From: Arenibacter palladensis
Lineage (GTDB): Bacteria; Bacteroidota; Bacteroidia; Flavobacteriales; Flavobacteriaceae
Assembly: GCF_900129275.1 (NCBI RefSeq)
Contig: NZ_FQUX01000004.1
Location: 124,001 to 188,000, forward strand
Length of the DNA: 64,000 nucleotides
Direction of reading: 5' to 3'
Shown: positions 1 to 8,046 of the stretch, in pieces
How positions within the stretch are numbered: the stretch's first letter is position 1
How the letters are laid out: every line of letters begins with the position of its first letter
Notes under the pieces: model-generated
Told to the model about the DNA's origin: nothing
What the model saw: only the letters and a program-made list of their open reading frames with translations
Database searches by the model: none
Program-made: the position numbers and the translations under genes

Positions 1-188
1 GAAACTGCACCCTTGTAAGCGACTAATATTGTATTGTCTTCCTTTGAGACAGTTTCCAGTTTATCCCTTAAAGCCAGGGCCGATTCACGGTCGTTGGTGG
101 CCAATGGAAAATCTTTGCGGATCTGGTCTAAATCCGGTGTGGCAGGCGCAATGAAAACTACAAAAAGGAGAAAACAGATCAATTTCAT
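1..188 (-). CDS. N-terminal fragment of a secreted protein of unknown function
   Basis: Minus-strand reading frame that starts at an ATG at 188 and runs off the left edge; 62 residues are visible. It begins with a Lys followed by a hydrophobic stretch (MKLICFLLFVVFIAPATP), which looks like a signal peptide, and continues with a charged, helical-looking segment containing LDQIRKDFP and ending at ILVAYKGAV. The next gene upstream (the dehydratase-like gene) stops 1 bp before this start, so it is probably the next member of the pigment operon. I do not recognise the family and assign no function. Its close packing against the pigment genes is the only functional clue. Confidence 0.6.
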   Translation of the reverse strand, partial: MKLICFLLFVVFIAPATPDLDQIRKDFPLATNDRESALALRDKLETVSKEDNTILVAYKGAV

Positions 189-557
189 TTAGGCCGCGCT
201 TTTAAAGGTTGCACTTAATTTTAAGGCCACTGTTTCCCCAAAAATGGTCGTACTTTTTACCTTGAACAGGCCGTCTATTTCAGAAAGGTTGATATTTATC
301 AAAAGGACTGGGTCTGTTTCAGGGTTTATAATGGCCATGAATTTTACGTTGGAGGCGACGGATAGAAACAAATCCTTTCCGAGACTTTTTTCCGTTAATT
401 CCTTTATGATTTGAATCATACATACCCCAGGCATAATTGGTTTTCCGGGGAAATGACCCTTAAAAATTTCATGCTTGGGATTCAACTTGATTTGGGCCGA
501 GATGCCTTCTTCGTTTGTATTAAAAGATTCCGTAGTATAAAGTCCTTCTATTAACAT
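189..557 (-). CDS. Hot-dog fold FabZ/ApeI-like 3-hydroxyacyl-ACP dehydratase
   Basis: About 122 residues, the usual length for a single hot-dog dehydratase domain. It carries the FabZ/FabA active-site signature GHFPGKPIMPGV near residues 33-44, with the catalytic-type His in HFPG. It probably dehydrates 3-hydroxyacyl-ACP intermediates while the polyene chain is built. The ATG at 557 gives the natural N-terminus MLIEGLYTT; a GTG at 566 overlaps the stop codon of the upstream beta-barrel gene and would add three residues. It is one of three hot-dog proteins in the cluster and the only one with the full HFPG motif. The dehydratase call rests on that motif and context; the exact substrate is inferred. 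Confidence 0.75.
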   Translation of the reverse strand: MLIEGLYTTESFNTNEEGISAQIKLNPKHEIFKGHFPGKPIMPGVCMIQIIKELTEKSLGKDLFLSVASNVKFMAIINPETDPVLLININLSEIDGLFKVKSTTIFGETVALKLSATFKSAA

Positions 558-562
558 TATGG

Positions 563-1156
563 TCACATATTAAATTTATAGGCGAGTCCAATTTGGAATA
601 CCCTGTTCAATTGATTCTCCTCCGCATTGCCTCCATATTCTCCGGAGTCATTAAAATCTAAGTCTATCAATCCTTGTTTATATCTCAATTCCAATGCCAA
701 ACCAAAATCAAACTCATATCCAATCCCTCCAAACACGGCTAGGTCAATTGGAGTGATTTCTAAATTATCACCGTTGTCGTTAATAAGGTTGATAAAATTG
801 TCATCGAAATTAATATCTAGACTAGGCCCCAAAATAAAATGGAACCCCTGATTTTTACTAACAAAAAATTTATTCGCTAGGGCAATGGATACGTAATTTA
901 TATTTAGGTCTTCCCCATTTCTATAGCTGGCAGTACCCCCTTGGTTGGAATATATGATTTCTGGTTGCATAGTATAGCTATCCGTTAATCGAACCGCTAA
1001 AAACAATCCTGTGTATAATCCGGATTTGTTGTCCAAGCCCGAATTCAGGACCTTGGCATTGTTCAGTCCCATTCTTACCCCTAGTTGCGACTTGCTTTGT
1101 GCAAACATGGTATAGGAAATGGTAAGCAAAAGACCGGTAAGCAGTAATTTTTTCAT
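563..1156 (-). CDS. Outer-membrane beta-barrel (porin-like) protein
   Basis: 197 residues with a cleavable signal peptide (MKKLLLTGLLLTISYTMFAQ). It then has alternating hydrophobic and polar strands with many Gly and aromatic residues and a C-terminal strand ending RVFQIGLAYKFNM, typical of small 8-stranded outer-membrane barrels (OMP_b-brl type) in Bacteroidota. It sits 2 bp after the preceding lipoprotein gene and touches the start of the dehydratase gene, so it is co-transcribed with the pigment genes. Flexirubin-type pigments reside in the outer membrane, so a role in housing or delivering pigment is plausible but unproven. It could be an unrelated surface protein. Confidence 0.7.
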   Translation of the reverse strand: MKKLLLTGLLLTISYTMFAQSKSQLGVRMGLNNAKVLNSGLDNKSGLYTGLFLAVRLTDSYTMQPEIIYSNQGGTASYRNGEDLNINYVSIALANKFFVSKNQGFHFILGPSLDINFDDNFINLINDNGDNLEITPIDLAVFGGIGYEFDFGLALELRYKQGLIDLDFNDSGEYGGNAEENQLNRVFQIGLAYKFNM

Positions 1157-1158
1157 TT

Positions 1159-1767
1159 CTAAATGGCTTTTAAATCAATGGTTAACTTAATGTTTTTGTG
1201 CCGTATTTTAATTTCCCTTGCATGATCGTTTTCTATTTCCGCAAAAATATAGCTTGATTTGTCCTTACTTCCTTTTGTTTTCAATATTTTATGTAGTCGC
1301 TCATCAGCCGTGAGGTAAAAGTAAGTGTTATTCTTAAGCTTGGTCTCTAAGAAAATACTATCGCCCATTTTTCGGTATTGATTCAAGATCTTTGGATTTT
1401 CATTGATCAAAACAAATAAATCCCGCTTCAGTAGATTAATAAGAATCTTTTTATTCATTTCACTAGGAATAAAGTTAATTCTGAATTCGTTTTTGATGAA
1501 CGAAAAATCGAATAACTTATTTCCCATTTCAGTGGTGAACACTACTCTATGGTGTTCTGGCCCCATTTTTTTTATAACAAATATTCCACCAAAGGATTTA
1601 TCGGCGAAATTTATTTTGGCCTTGTAAATATAATCCATAGCAAGGTCTGAAAAATATGGATTGATTACAGTTGGCGTATGGCCGGATATACTTTCTAGAT
1701 TGTTCTTTTTTGGAAAGGAGGCACAGGCAAACAGCAAGAGGGTTAGGCTAATTAGAAAATACTTCAT
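1159..1767 (-). CDS. Predicted lipoprotein of the pigment export group
   Basis: The ATG at 1767 gives a 202-residue protein with a lipoprotein signal (ISLTLLLFACASF; lipobox Cys about residue 14). An upstream in-frame ATG at 1854 would remove the signal from the N-terminus and is rejected. The body is rich in beta strands and Lys. It overlaps the upstream LolA-like gene by 20 bp. In aryl polyene clusters of other phyla a LolA-like carrier is accompanied by a small lipoprotein of unknown function, and this gene holds that position. By analogy it may receive or anchor pigment at the outer membrane. I see no catalytic motif. Confidence 0.65.
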   Translation of the reverse strand: MKYFLISLTLLLFACASFPKKNNLESISGHTPTVINPYFSDLAMDYIYKAKINFADKSFGGIFVIKKMGPEHHRVVFTTEMGNKLFDFSFIKNEFRINFIPSEMNKKILINLLKRDLFVLINENPKILNQYRKMGDSIFLETKLKNNTYFYLTADERLHKILKTKGSKDKSSYIFAEIENDHAREIKIRHKNIKLTIDLKAI

Positions 1768-2377
1768 TGTCCAAAGGTTTGTTGATCTGACGGTCTTCAA
1801 AGACAATTCTGGTATAATCATTAGTGGGTTCCACCATTTTAACCTCCATAACATCTGCCTGTTCCTTATCGAAGAACAAAATAAAAGAGGCTATATAACT
1901 TTTTATTTTTTCGTCTTTAGGAACAAAGATGACCTTGTAAAAATCAGGGCTTTTAAAGTAGCTCATTGTGAAATCCGAATCTTGGAACAAGTTGCCTTTT
2001 ACACTATTGACAATTAATTGATTTATCTTTTTAAACAAGGCACTATTTCCTAGATCCATATTGCTTTTGCTTCCGGAATCGTTTATTAATAATTTATCGT
2101 CCTTAAAAATAATACTGTATTTAAAGGGTTCTGTATATTCCCATTTTACCATATTGGGAGCCTTAAATGCCATTTTACCCTGTGTGGTAATATCGTTGGA
2201 CAAAAAGTCCAGATGCTTATACTGGGTAAAATTACTTTGGATAGTGATCGTGGCCTTGGACGTCTCATTGATCTTGGCCTTGAACTCCGCAATTTCGGTA
2301 TTGTTCATATTACTTTCTTGAGAGAACAATAGGGAAGTATGGGCAATAAGGACGGCTAAAAATAAAAGGTTACGCAT
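1748..2377 (-). CDS. LolA-like outer-membrane lipoprotein carrier
   Basis: 209 residues with a signal peptide (MRNLLFLAVLIAHTSLLFSQ), then a LolA-type sequence: an early helical segment, the hallmark phrase QGKMAFKAPNMVKWEY near residues 73-88, and strands making the half-barrel. LolA-family proteins carry hydrophobic lipidated cargo across the periplasm. Here, next to a lipoprotein and inside a pigment cluster, the likely cargo is the polyene lipid rather than bulk lipoproteins. The start overlaps the end of the deacetylase gene by 8 bp. The housekeeping lolA is presumably elsewhere, which cannot be checked in this window. Confidence 0.8.
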   Translation of the reverse strand: MRNLLFLAVLIAHTSLLFSQESNMNNTEIAEFKAKINETSKATITIQSNFTQYKHLDFLSNDITTQGKMAFKAPNMVKWEYTEPFKYSIIFKDDKLLINDSGSKSNMDLGNSALFKKINQLIVNSVKGNLFQDSDFTMSYFKSPDFYKVIFVPKDEKIKSYIASFILFFDKEQADVMEVKMVEPTNDYTRIVFEDRQINKPLDNEVFSN

Positions 2378-3146
2378 AGGCTTCGATATCTAACAATTGG
2401 TCCACGGTTACAGACTGCATTTTGTGCTGCTGTAAAAATAGCAATAACTGTTCCAATACTTCAACTGTTTTTTCACTACTGTCATGCAGTAGGATAATGT
2501 CTCCTTTCTTTATTTTGTTGGTAATGCGTTCCAGGATTACTTTTTTAGATCTTTGGGTTGTGTCCAAAGATCGAATATTCCAGCCCACCGTTGTAAGTTT
2601 CAATTTTTTGACCGCCTTGTTTATGCTGGGATTGGTTACCCCAAAGGCTGGTCTATATAATTTGGGTTCTAGACCTGTTACTTCTTTTATGGTAGTATTT
2701 GTTTTTTGGAGTTCCGATAGTACTTTTTGTGTTCCAAAAAAACCAAATTTGTTGGAATGTGTATAGGTATGGTTCCCAATAGTATGCCCGTTATCCACTA
2801 TTTTCTTTGCAATTACACCATATTGGTTTACCTGTTGTCCCACACAAAAAAAGGATGCTCTGGCATTATATTTTTGAAGTAGCTCCAATACTCTAGGGGT
2901 AAAATTGGGATGGGGGCCATCGTCGAAGGTGATGGCAACCAAATTGTTGCGAATTTTTTTGTTGAAATGTAAGGCGGGGAGATGATAGTCCCAACGGATG
3001 TGGAAAGAGCCTATAATGGTTAGTGTTGCCCAAATGGCAACAAGCAGTATATATGCCCACCAACGTATTTCCCAAAAAAAATCCAATATAAGAAGGGTGG
3101 CGAAAGCTGCACTAAAAAGACCATTTATAATAGGATACTTCAACAT
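2370..3146 (-). CDS. Polysaccharide deacetylase (NodB domain), membrane-anchored
   Basis: 258 residues. Two hydrophobic segments lie near residues 5-48, so the enzyme is probably anchored with its domain outside. The NodB domain follows from about residue 68. It has the first metal-site motif VAITFDDGPHPNFTP and the second motif GNHTYTHSN (His-x3-His), so the carbohydrate esterase family 4 metal site looks intact. Enzymes of this family remove N-acetyl or O-acetyl groups from glycans. Genes of this kind recur in flexirubin clusters, but the substrate there is not known to me. It overlaps both neighbours by a few bases, so it belongs to the operon. Confidence 0.85.
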   Translation of the reverse strand: MLKYPIINGLFSAAFATLLILDFFWEIRWWAYILLVAIWATLTIIGSFHIRWDYHLPALHFNKKIRNNLVAITFDDGPHPNFTPRVLELLQKYNARASFFCVGQQVNQYGVIAKKIVDNGHTIGNHTYTHSNKFGFFGTQKVLSELQKTNTTIKEVTGLEPKLYRPAFGVTNPSINKAVKKLKLTTVGWNIRSLDTTQRSKKVILERITNKIKKGDIILLHDSSEKTVEVLEQLLLFLQQHKMQSVTVDQLLDIEAYA

Positions 3147-4204
3147 CGGCGAAGAAGGGTGAAACTATGATTTTTACCTCTGTACTGATTGTACAGTAAA
3201 ACATTTTCCAATCCCTTGATTTTAATGGGGTTTAGGGCAACTGGGCTCGGAATATGCTGGGTCCTAAGAATTTTGGCTCCCAACCAAAACCCAAATGCCG
3301 AGGCTGTGTTAAATTCACCACTTAGATGTTTGTAAGCCACTTGTTGGGTGTCTTTAAAAGGGCCATTGGTAAGCTCTGAATAATAGTTGTCATAGTCAAT
3401 GTCTCCATTATTGCCACTTATCAACACATCAATATCTCCGAAGGTTAGGTTTTTTTCCTTTAAAAATACCTCAAGATTCGCCACAAGATCTGATTTGGCC
3501 AAGGTGTTATAGGTCTTTATACCCAGTAGCTGGGCATAGCTGTAATCTTGTTTTTTATTGGACAACACAAAGAAATTGGCACCTTCCCCAAATACAGCGC
3601 CACCGGTTTTGGAATGCAGCAGCTCTTTGGAATTTATTTTCTCCGGTTTTATATGTTGTATAAGTTTATGTATGGCATTGGTGTGGTCCCCGGATTCATC
3701 AACTCCGCCAACAAGTATGTTTTCCGCTTCCTTTAGTTCTAACTGCATAAAGGCATCGAGGAGGGCCGATTCAAAAGAAACACTGCTATGTACATAGGTG
3801 AAATTATATCCCTTGCAGCCAATCCCTAGGGCAATCTGACCTGCAACAGTATTATGGGTAGACTGTATAAACGAAGTAGGAGTAAGGAACTGCTCATTGT
3901 TGTCCAAAATGGCGGTTACAAATTTTTCGGAATCCCGAACGCATCCCATTCCCGTTCCGGTAATAATGGCATCTATATCTGTTAGATTTGCCTCCTCCAA
4001 GGCTATTTTAGAGGCAACTACCCCCATTTTTATACCCTTTGCCATTCTTCTAGCGGCTGCCGGGGGAATAAAGTCCTTATAGTTGGGTTCTATTACAGGG
4101 ATAATATTGTCTTGGTACGTAACTATTTCTTCCAAAAAATCATTGTTGTCAAATGTTTTTTGGGCAGATATGGAACCGATACTGTTAATATAAACTTTTT
4201 CCAT
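3140..4204 (-). CDS. Ketosynthase-like chain-length factor without catalytic Cys
   Basis: 354 residues, a ketosynthase (thiolase) fold relative. Aligning by eye to the cluster ketosynthases on the strand ENILVGGVDE places Ser141 (in VHSSVSFESALL) where the nucleophilic Cys should be. The usual His motif AHGTAT is replaced by SGNNGDIDYDN; a KHLSGEFNTASAFG segment remains at the second His site. This pattern fits a chain-length factor that pairs with an active ketosynthase, as ApeC does in aryl polyene synthesis. It is separated from the next ketosynthase gene upstream by 84 bp, and that gene is its obvious partner. Its own decarboxylation activity cannot be excluded. Confidence 0.75.
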   Translation of the reverse strand: MEKVYINSIGSISAQKTFDNNDFLEEIVTYQDNIIPVIEPNYKDFIPPAAARRMAKGIKMGVVASKIALEEANLTDIDAIITGTGMGCVRDSEKFVTAILDNNEQFLTPTSFIQSTHNTVAGQIALGIGCKGYNFTYVHSSVSFESALLDAFMQLELKEAENILVGGVDESGDHTNAIHKLIQHIKPEKINSKELLHSKTGGAVFGEGANFFVLSNKKQDYSYAQLLGIKTYNTLAKSDLVANLEVFLKEKNLTFGDIDVLISGNNGDIDYDNYYSELTNGPFKDTQQVAYKHLSGEFNTASAFGFWLGAKILRTQHIPSPVALNPIKIKGLENVLLYNQYRGKNHSFTLLRRC

Positions 4205-4288
4205 TAGTTGTTGGGAATGCCGATTTCTAATATATTATCTAAAAAGATCAAATGGTCCAAATGTAAATATAAGAAATCCTTCTTAAGG

Positions 4289-5485
4289 CTATTTTGAAAA
4301 AATAAGTGTGGAACAATTTCCTCCAAACCCTAAGGAATTGGACAGAACAGTGTTCAATGCTTTTTCTTTTAAGGTGGTTTGAGGGATCAGGGAAAACTCC
4401 TTCATTGGAGTTTTAAAATTTAAATTGGGATAGATAATGTTGTTTTGAAGTGATAATATTGAATATACGGCCTCAATGGCACCAGCTGCGGCCAAGGTAT
4501 GCCCGGTATAAGCTTTTGTGGAACTAAACTCTGGTACATCTTCTCCAAATACACGGATAATAGCCCTTCCTTCGGATAAATCGTTGTTGCCGGTGGCGGT
4601 TCCATGGGCATTGATGTAATCTATGTCCTTTGGCTCCAATCCTGCAACGGCAAGAGCCTTCTCCATGGCCAAGGTGGCACCATCCCCATTTTCGGAAGAG
4701 GCCGTTTGGTGATATGCATCGTTGGCATTACCATATCCGACGACATATCCCAAGACTTTTTTCTTTTCCTTTTTTACTAGGAATTCAGATTCCAACACTA
4801 AATAAGCAGCAGCTTCCCCTAAATTGAGTCCTTTTCTATTTTCGTCAAAAGGTGTATTGTAGGTGTCGGACAATATCATTAAGGTATTAAAACCATTGAT
4901 AGTGAATTTGGACAAACAGTCGGCACCACCAACAATTACCCTATCCAATTTTCCGGTTTTAATTAACCTTGCCCCGAACATTATGGCGTTCGCTGCAGAG
5001 GAACAGGCTGTGCTGATGGTCGTGACCAAGCTTTGGTCTATGCCCAATTGTTCCGCTATTTTGTCCGTAGAGTCCCCGGCATGGTGGCCTTCAATGTATC
5101 TTCTGTTATCCTCGCTTTCCAAGTAATCGTAATAAAACTTTTCGGTCATATCCATGCCTCCAACACTGGTGGAAGAAATAAGGCCTGTCCTGTAGGCTTT
5201 TATATTGGTTATTTTGGCATCTTCAAGGGCTTCTTTAGCTGCAATGGCTCCCAATAAGGCCGTCCTGGAGTAATTGTTGTTGGGGCCCAAACCCAGTTTC
5301 GCTTCCAATTCCCCGTTGGTGAATTCAATTTCACCAACCATAATACTGCCTTTGTGTACGGTGTCTATTTTGGAGATATGGGAAATTCCTGTTCTACCCT
5401 CCAAAAGTGAACTGTAATTCTCGGCCACATTGTTTCCAATAGCCGAAATTATACCCATTCCCGTTATAGCTACTCCTGTGGACAT
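4289..5485 (-). CDS. Beta-ketoacyl-ACP synthase (FabF-type KS)
   Basis: 398 residues, full-length KAS II-type ketosynthase. It has the nucleophile Cys161 in STACSSAANAIMFG, the first His in NAHGTATGNNDLSEG and the second in KAYTGHTLAAAGAIE, so the Cys-His-His triad is complete. It would condense malonyl-ACP with the growing aryl polyene chain. It is followed 84 bp downstream by the Cys-less chain-length-factor homologue, which suggests a KS-CLF heterodimer, and preceded by an acyl carrier protein gene with a 96 bp gap. Confidence 0.85.
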   Translation of the reverse strand: MSTGVAITGMGIISAIGNNVAENYSSLLEGRTGISHISKIDTVHKGSIMVGEIEFTNGELEAKLGLGPNNNYSRTALLGAIAAKEALEDAKITNIKAYRTGLISSTSVGGMDMTEKFYYDYLESEDNRRYIEGHHAGDSTDKIAEQLGIDQSLVTTISTACSSAANAIMFGARLIKTGKLDRVIVGGADCLSKFTINGFNTLMILSDTYNTPFDENRKGLNLGEAAAYLVLESEFLVKKEKKKVLGYVVGYGNANDAYHQTASSENGDGATLAMEKALAVAGLEPKDIDYINAHGTATGNNDLSEGRAIIRVFGEDVPEFSSTKAYTGHTLAAAGAIEAVYSILSLQNNIIYPNLNFKTPMKEFSLIPQTTLKEKALNTVLSNSLGFGGNCSTLIFSK

Positions 5486-5581
5486 GAATTTTTTAATTTA
5501 AGGTATAGATTTCCTTGCATCTAACCAATATCGTTATTCAGTAAATAAACACCTTGGTTTTTACTGTTGATTGTAACAGAA

Positions 5582-5839
5582 TTATTTTGTGCGGTGCTCA
5601 GCAATATAATTAGCCATTACTTCAATGGATTCAAATATTTTTTTTCCCTCTTTGGGGTCGGTGAGTTTAATACCATAATCCTTGTCCAACATTACTATGA
5701 GTTCCAATGCGTCAATGGAGTCCAGTCCAAGGCCATCACCAAACAAGGGATCGTTATCTGCAATTTCTTCAATTGCAATATCCTCCAAGTTTAATTGAGT
5801 AATAATTTTTTCCTTTAGTTCTTGTTTTAAATCGCTCAT
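5582..5839 (-). CDS. Acyl carrier protein (pigment-specific)
   Basis: 85 residues, acidic, with the phosphopantetheine attachment motif GLDSIDALELI (Ser41). It begins with MSDLKQELKEKIITQL, a standard ACP helix I. It would tether intermediates of the polyene or alkylresorcinol chain. The stop codon of the half-ketosynthase gene overlaps its start (ATGA-type overlap), so the two are translationally coupled. A second, different ACP is at 15.6 kb; two dedicated ACPs are usual for aryl polyene systems. Confidence 0.9.
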   Translation of the reverse strand: MSDLKQELKEKIITQLNLEDIAIEEIADNDPLFGDGLGLDSIDALELIVMLDKDYGIKLTDPKEGKKIFESIEVMANYIAEHRTK

Positions 5840-6459
5840 TTGGTTGTGTACAATTTTATTATTTCTTCTTTATTATGTTCAATGCTTCCTTCCTTGGAAA
5901 CTAGGTATAAAAATGCTTCATAGTCCTCTACGTCACAGTTTATCCACCCGCACAACACTTCGTCCGCTTTTTCAGATTCAATTAAACTGCTCGCGTAGTC
6001 GTGTAGATATTTCGCATTAAAGTGGTTAAAGATAAAAAAACTATTTTCAGAATATAGTCTATGCTTAATACTTATCTCTCCAAGACAAATATTGGGCAAG
6101 GTATAGACGAAAACGGCGGGACTCGGAAAATAGTTTTCCTGATCCATAATGGACTCTTGGTGCTTTCTGTCGGTTTGCAGGCTCGATGCACTATTGGAAA
6201 ATACCAAGGCAATGTTTTTGGATATTTCAGAATCTTGGGTCATTGGCTTTAGTAAAATATCCGAGGCCAGAAACCCAAGTTTGCTAAGGTCATCCATTTT
6301 AAAAAACTTGGGATAATTGGTATTCATCTTCTTATAGGCAAGTTTTATAAAAGTGGTGAAATCGCTGCCCTGGTCTTCATAAAGCAACTGATCGTTCAAC
6401 AGTACCCTGTTGTTGGATATTTTACAATATTCCTTTATTTTGAGATGTTGGGCCTTCAT
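5836..6459 (-). CDS. Half-length ketosynthase-like protein, catalytically dead
   Basis: 207 residues, about half the length of a ketosynthase. The middle part (PSPAVFVYTLPNICLGEIS and ADEVLCGWIN) follows the N-terminal half of the ketosynthase fold, as in proteins annotated as 3-oxoacyl-ACP synthase in flexirubin clusters. There is no Cys at the nucleophile position (the segment reads ENSFFIFNHF), and the C-terminal half with both His residues is absent. It lies between an ACP gene and an intact ketosynthase gene with 4-bp overlaps on both sides. A structural or partner role seems likelier than catalysis; this is inference. Confidence 0.6.
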   Translation of the reverse strand: MKAQHLKIKEYCKISNNRVLLNDQLLYEDQGSDFTTFIKLAYKKMNTNYPKFFKMDDLSKLGFLASDILLKPMTQDSEISKNIALVFSNSASSLQTDRKHQESIMDQENYFPSPAVFVYTLPNICLGEISIKHRLYSENSFFIFNHFNAKYLHDYASSLIESEKADEVLCGWINCDVEDYEAFLYLVSKEGSIEHNKEEIIKLYTTK

Positions 6460-7604
6460 GATCGAACCTTTTTAAATACGGCGGCTGTATTGCAGCCTCC
6501 AAAACCGGAGGCAGTCTTCAAGAAAAAATTTAAATCCTTGGCAGTGGGTGCCGTAATTATATTGAGGGGTTGTGAAACTCCCAACTCGGTGAACCCCTTG
6601 GAGGGGTATAAAGTATTGTGGTAAAGGGAATGCATGCCAATAATAGTTTCCAAAAGGCCCGATGCCCCTAAGGTGTGTCCAAAATAGCCTTTAAGGCTGT
6701 TCAATGGAACAGCGTCCAGACCTAATCTGTTCAGGGCAATTGCCTCCATTTCATCATTGAAAATGGTTGCGGTGCCATGGGCGGAAATATAATCTATATC
6801 ACTGGGACCTACATTGGCTTCTTTAAAGGCAGAAAGAATACTCCGATAAAGGCCTTCCCCTGTTCTTGATGGTCCGGAAATATGATTGGCGTCATTACAG
6901 GAAGCTTCGCCCAATATTTCCACTGCTTCGGGAGGTAAATTGTCCTGGTCCTTGTTTACCAATACACTGGCGGCCACCTCCCCTATATTAATGCCTGATC
7001 TTTGCTTGCAATAGGGCTTGCAAGGCAGGGAACTCATGGCCTGGAAAGAATTGAAGCCAGAAAGAATGAAATTGGAAACAATATCCCCTCCAACTATAAA
7101 AACTTGATCGAACGTTCCTTGCGAAATGAATCTTTTGGCCGTTGAAATGGCCAATATTCCTGAAACACAGGCGTTGGACAGCACAATGGGTTCTGTAGAA
7201 AATCCAAAATGGTTTTTGATTATATACCCTAAAGTACCTAAATAGGCCCTCTCTGCAGGCATTGGGTTCCTTGGATCCAAGGTATCTATATTTCCTTTGG
7301 TTGTGGACAGAATTAGACCGACCCTATCCGTTAAAGCTACTCCCGATGCTTGAATGATTTTGTCCAGGGACAGGATCATCATCTGTTCCAAACGGGTATA
7401 GTCACCAGCTGGTTGTAATTTTTCAAACGCCTTTCCTAGTTGATCGGAATCTATGACCGAGGCATAGAATGGATTGGGAAATAAAGTTTCGTCTTCAATT
7501 AATGTTACCCCGGATAAGCCCTCATGAATATTCTGTACTACCGTAGGACTATCAAAGCCTAAGGAAGATACAATATTGTTATATGAGAGATAGGTCTTAT
7601 TCAT
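6456..7604 (-). CDS. Beta-ketoacyl-ACP synthase (second KS)
   Basis: 382 residues with an intact triad: Cys146 in LSNACVSGILAIS, His in SAHGTATIFNDEMEA and His in KGYFGHTLGASGLLE. It is more divergent at the N-terminus (MNKTYLSYNNIVSSLGFDSP) than the FabF-type enzymes in the cluster. It resembles ketosynthases of aryl polyene clusters that work on a defined chain-length range. It is coupled to the half-ketosynthase gene downstream and overlaps the thioesterase gene upstream by 8 bp. It presumably extends the aryl polyene or makes the 3-oxoacyl precursor for DarB; the sequence does not decide which. Confidence 0.85.
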   Translation of the reverse strand: MNKTYLSYNNIVSSLGFDSPTVVQNIHEGLSGVTLIEDETLFPNPFYASVIDSDQLGKAFEKLQPAGDYTRLEQMMILSLDKIIQASGVALTDRVGLILSTTKGNIDTLDPRNPMPAERAYLGTLGYIIKNHFGFSTEPIVLSNACVSGILAISTAKRFISQGTFDQVFIVGGDIVSNFILSGFNSFQAMSSLPCKPYCKQRSGINIGEVAASVLVNKDQDNLPPEAVEILGEASCNDANHISGPSRTGEGLYRSILSAFKEANVGPSDIDYISAHGTATIFNDEMEAIALNRLGLDAVPLNSLKGYFGHTLGASGLLETIIGMHSLYHNTLYPSKGFTELGVSQPLNIITAPTAKDLNFFLKTASGFGGCNTAAVFKKVRS

Positions 7605-8046
7605 TCAATAATCCAACTTTTTGTTTCCATTCCAAGAAAAATGTAGGCATGGTGAGGGATAAACCTCCTTCGTCTTCCACAAAAACCTGTATGGTTTCCC
7701 CGGTGCATACCAATTTGTTTTGCGGGTCATAAATTTCGTATTTAAAAACCATTTTGGCCGCTGGTGAATCTACAAAAATTGTTTTAATAGTGGCAACATC
7801 CCCATAGCGCAATGGAAGTTTGTGTTCACAACAAGATTTAACGATCGGGGTGGTGTACCCGGCCGCCTTGTGATCCAGATAGGCAATCCCATGGTGTCTG
7901 CCAAAGGCTTCCCTGCCATCCTCAAAATATTGGATATAATTCCCATGCCACACAATGCCCAAAGGGTCTGTTTCTGCAAAGCGAACCCTAATTTCACTGG
8001 TAAAGCTTATTTCTGGTTTGTTATTAGACGGCATTTTTTCTTTCAT
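7597..8046 (-). CDS. 4HBT-type acyl-ACP/CoA thioesterase
   Basis: About 149 residues with a single 4-hydroxybenzoyl-CoA thioesterase hot-dog domain. The motif FAETDPLGIVWHGNYIQYFED holds the catalytic Asp of the TDPxGxV signature. It corresponds to ApeK-type thioesterases of aryl polyene clusters and would release or proofread acyl chains on ACP. ATGs at 8055, 8046 and 8034 are all possible starts; all overlap the end of the ABC permease gene (stop at 8024). I chose 8046 as a compromise, since the domain begins well after it. Confidence 0.85.
   Translation of the reverse strand: MKEKMPSNNKPEISFTSEIRVRFAETDPLGIVWHGNYIQYFEDGREAFGRHHGIAYLDHKAAGYTTPIVKSCCEHKLPLRYGDVATIKTIFVDSPAAKMVFKYEIYDPQNKLVCTGETIQVFVEDEGGLSLTMPTFFLEWKQKVGLLNE

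Noticed and set aside
1661-2017. Plus-strand ORF of 118 codons opposite the lipoprotein and LolA-like genes
   Set aside because: It spans the junction of two well supported minus-strand genes and has no recognisable features.
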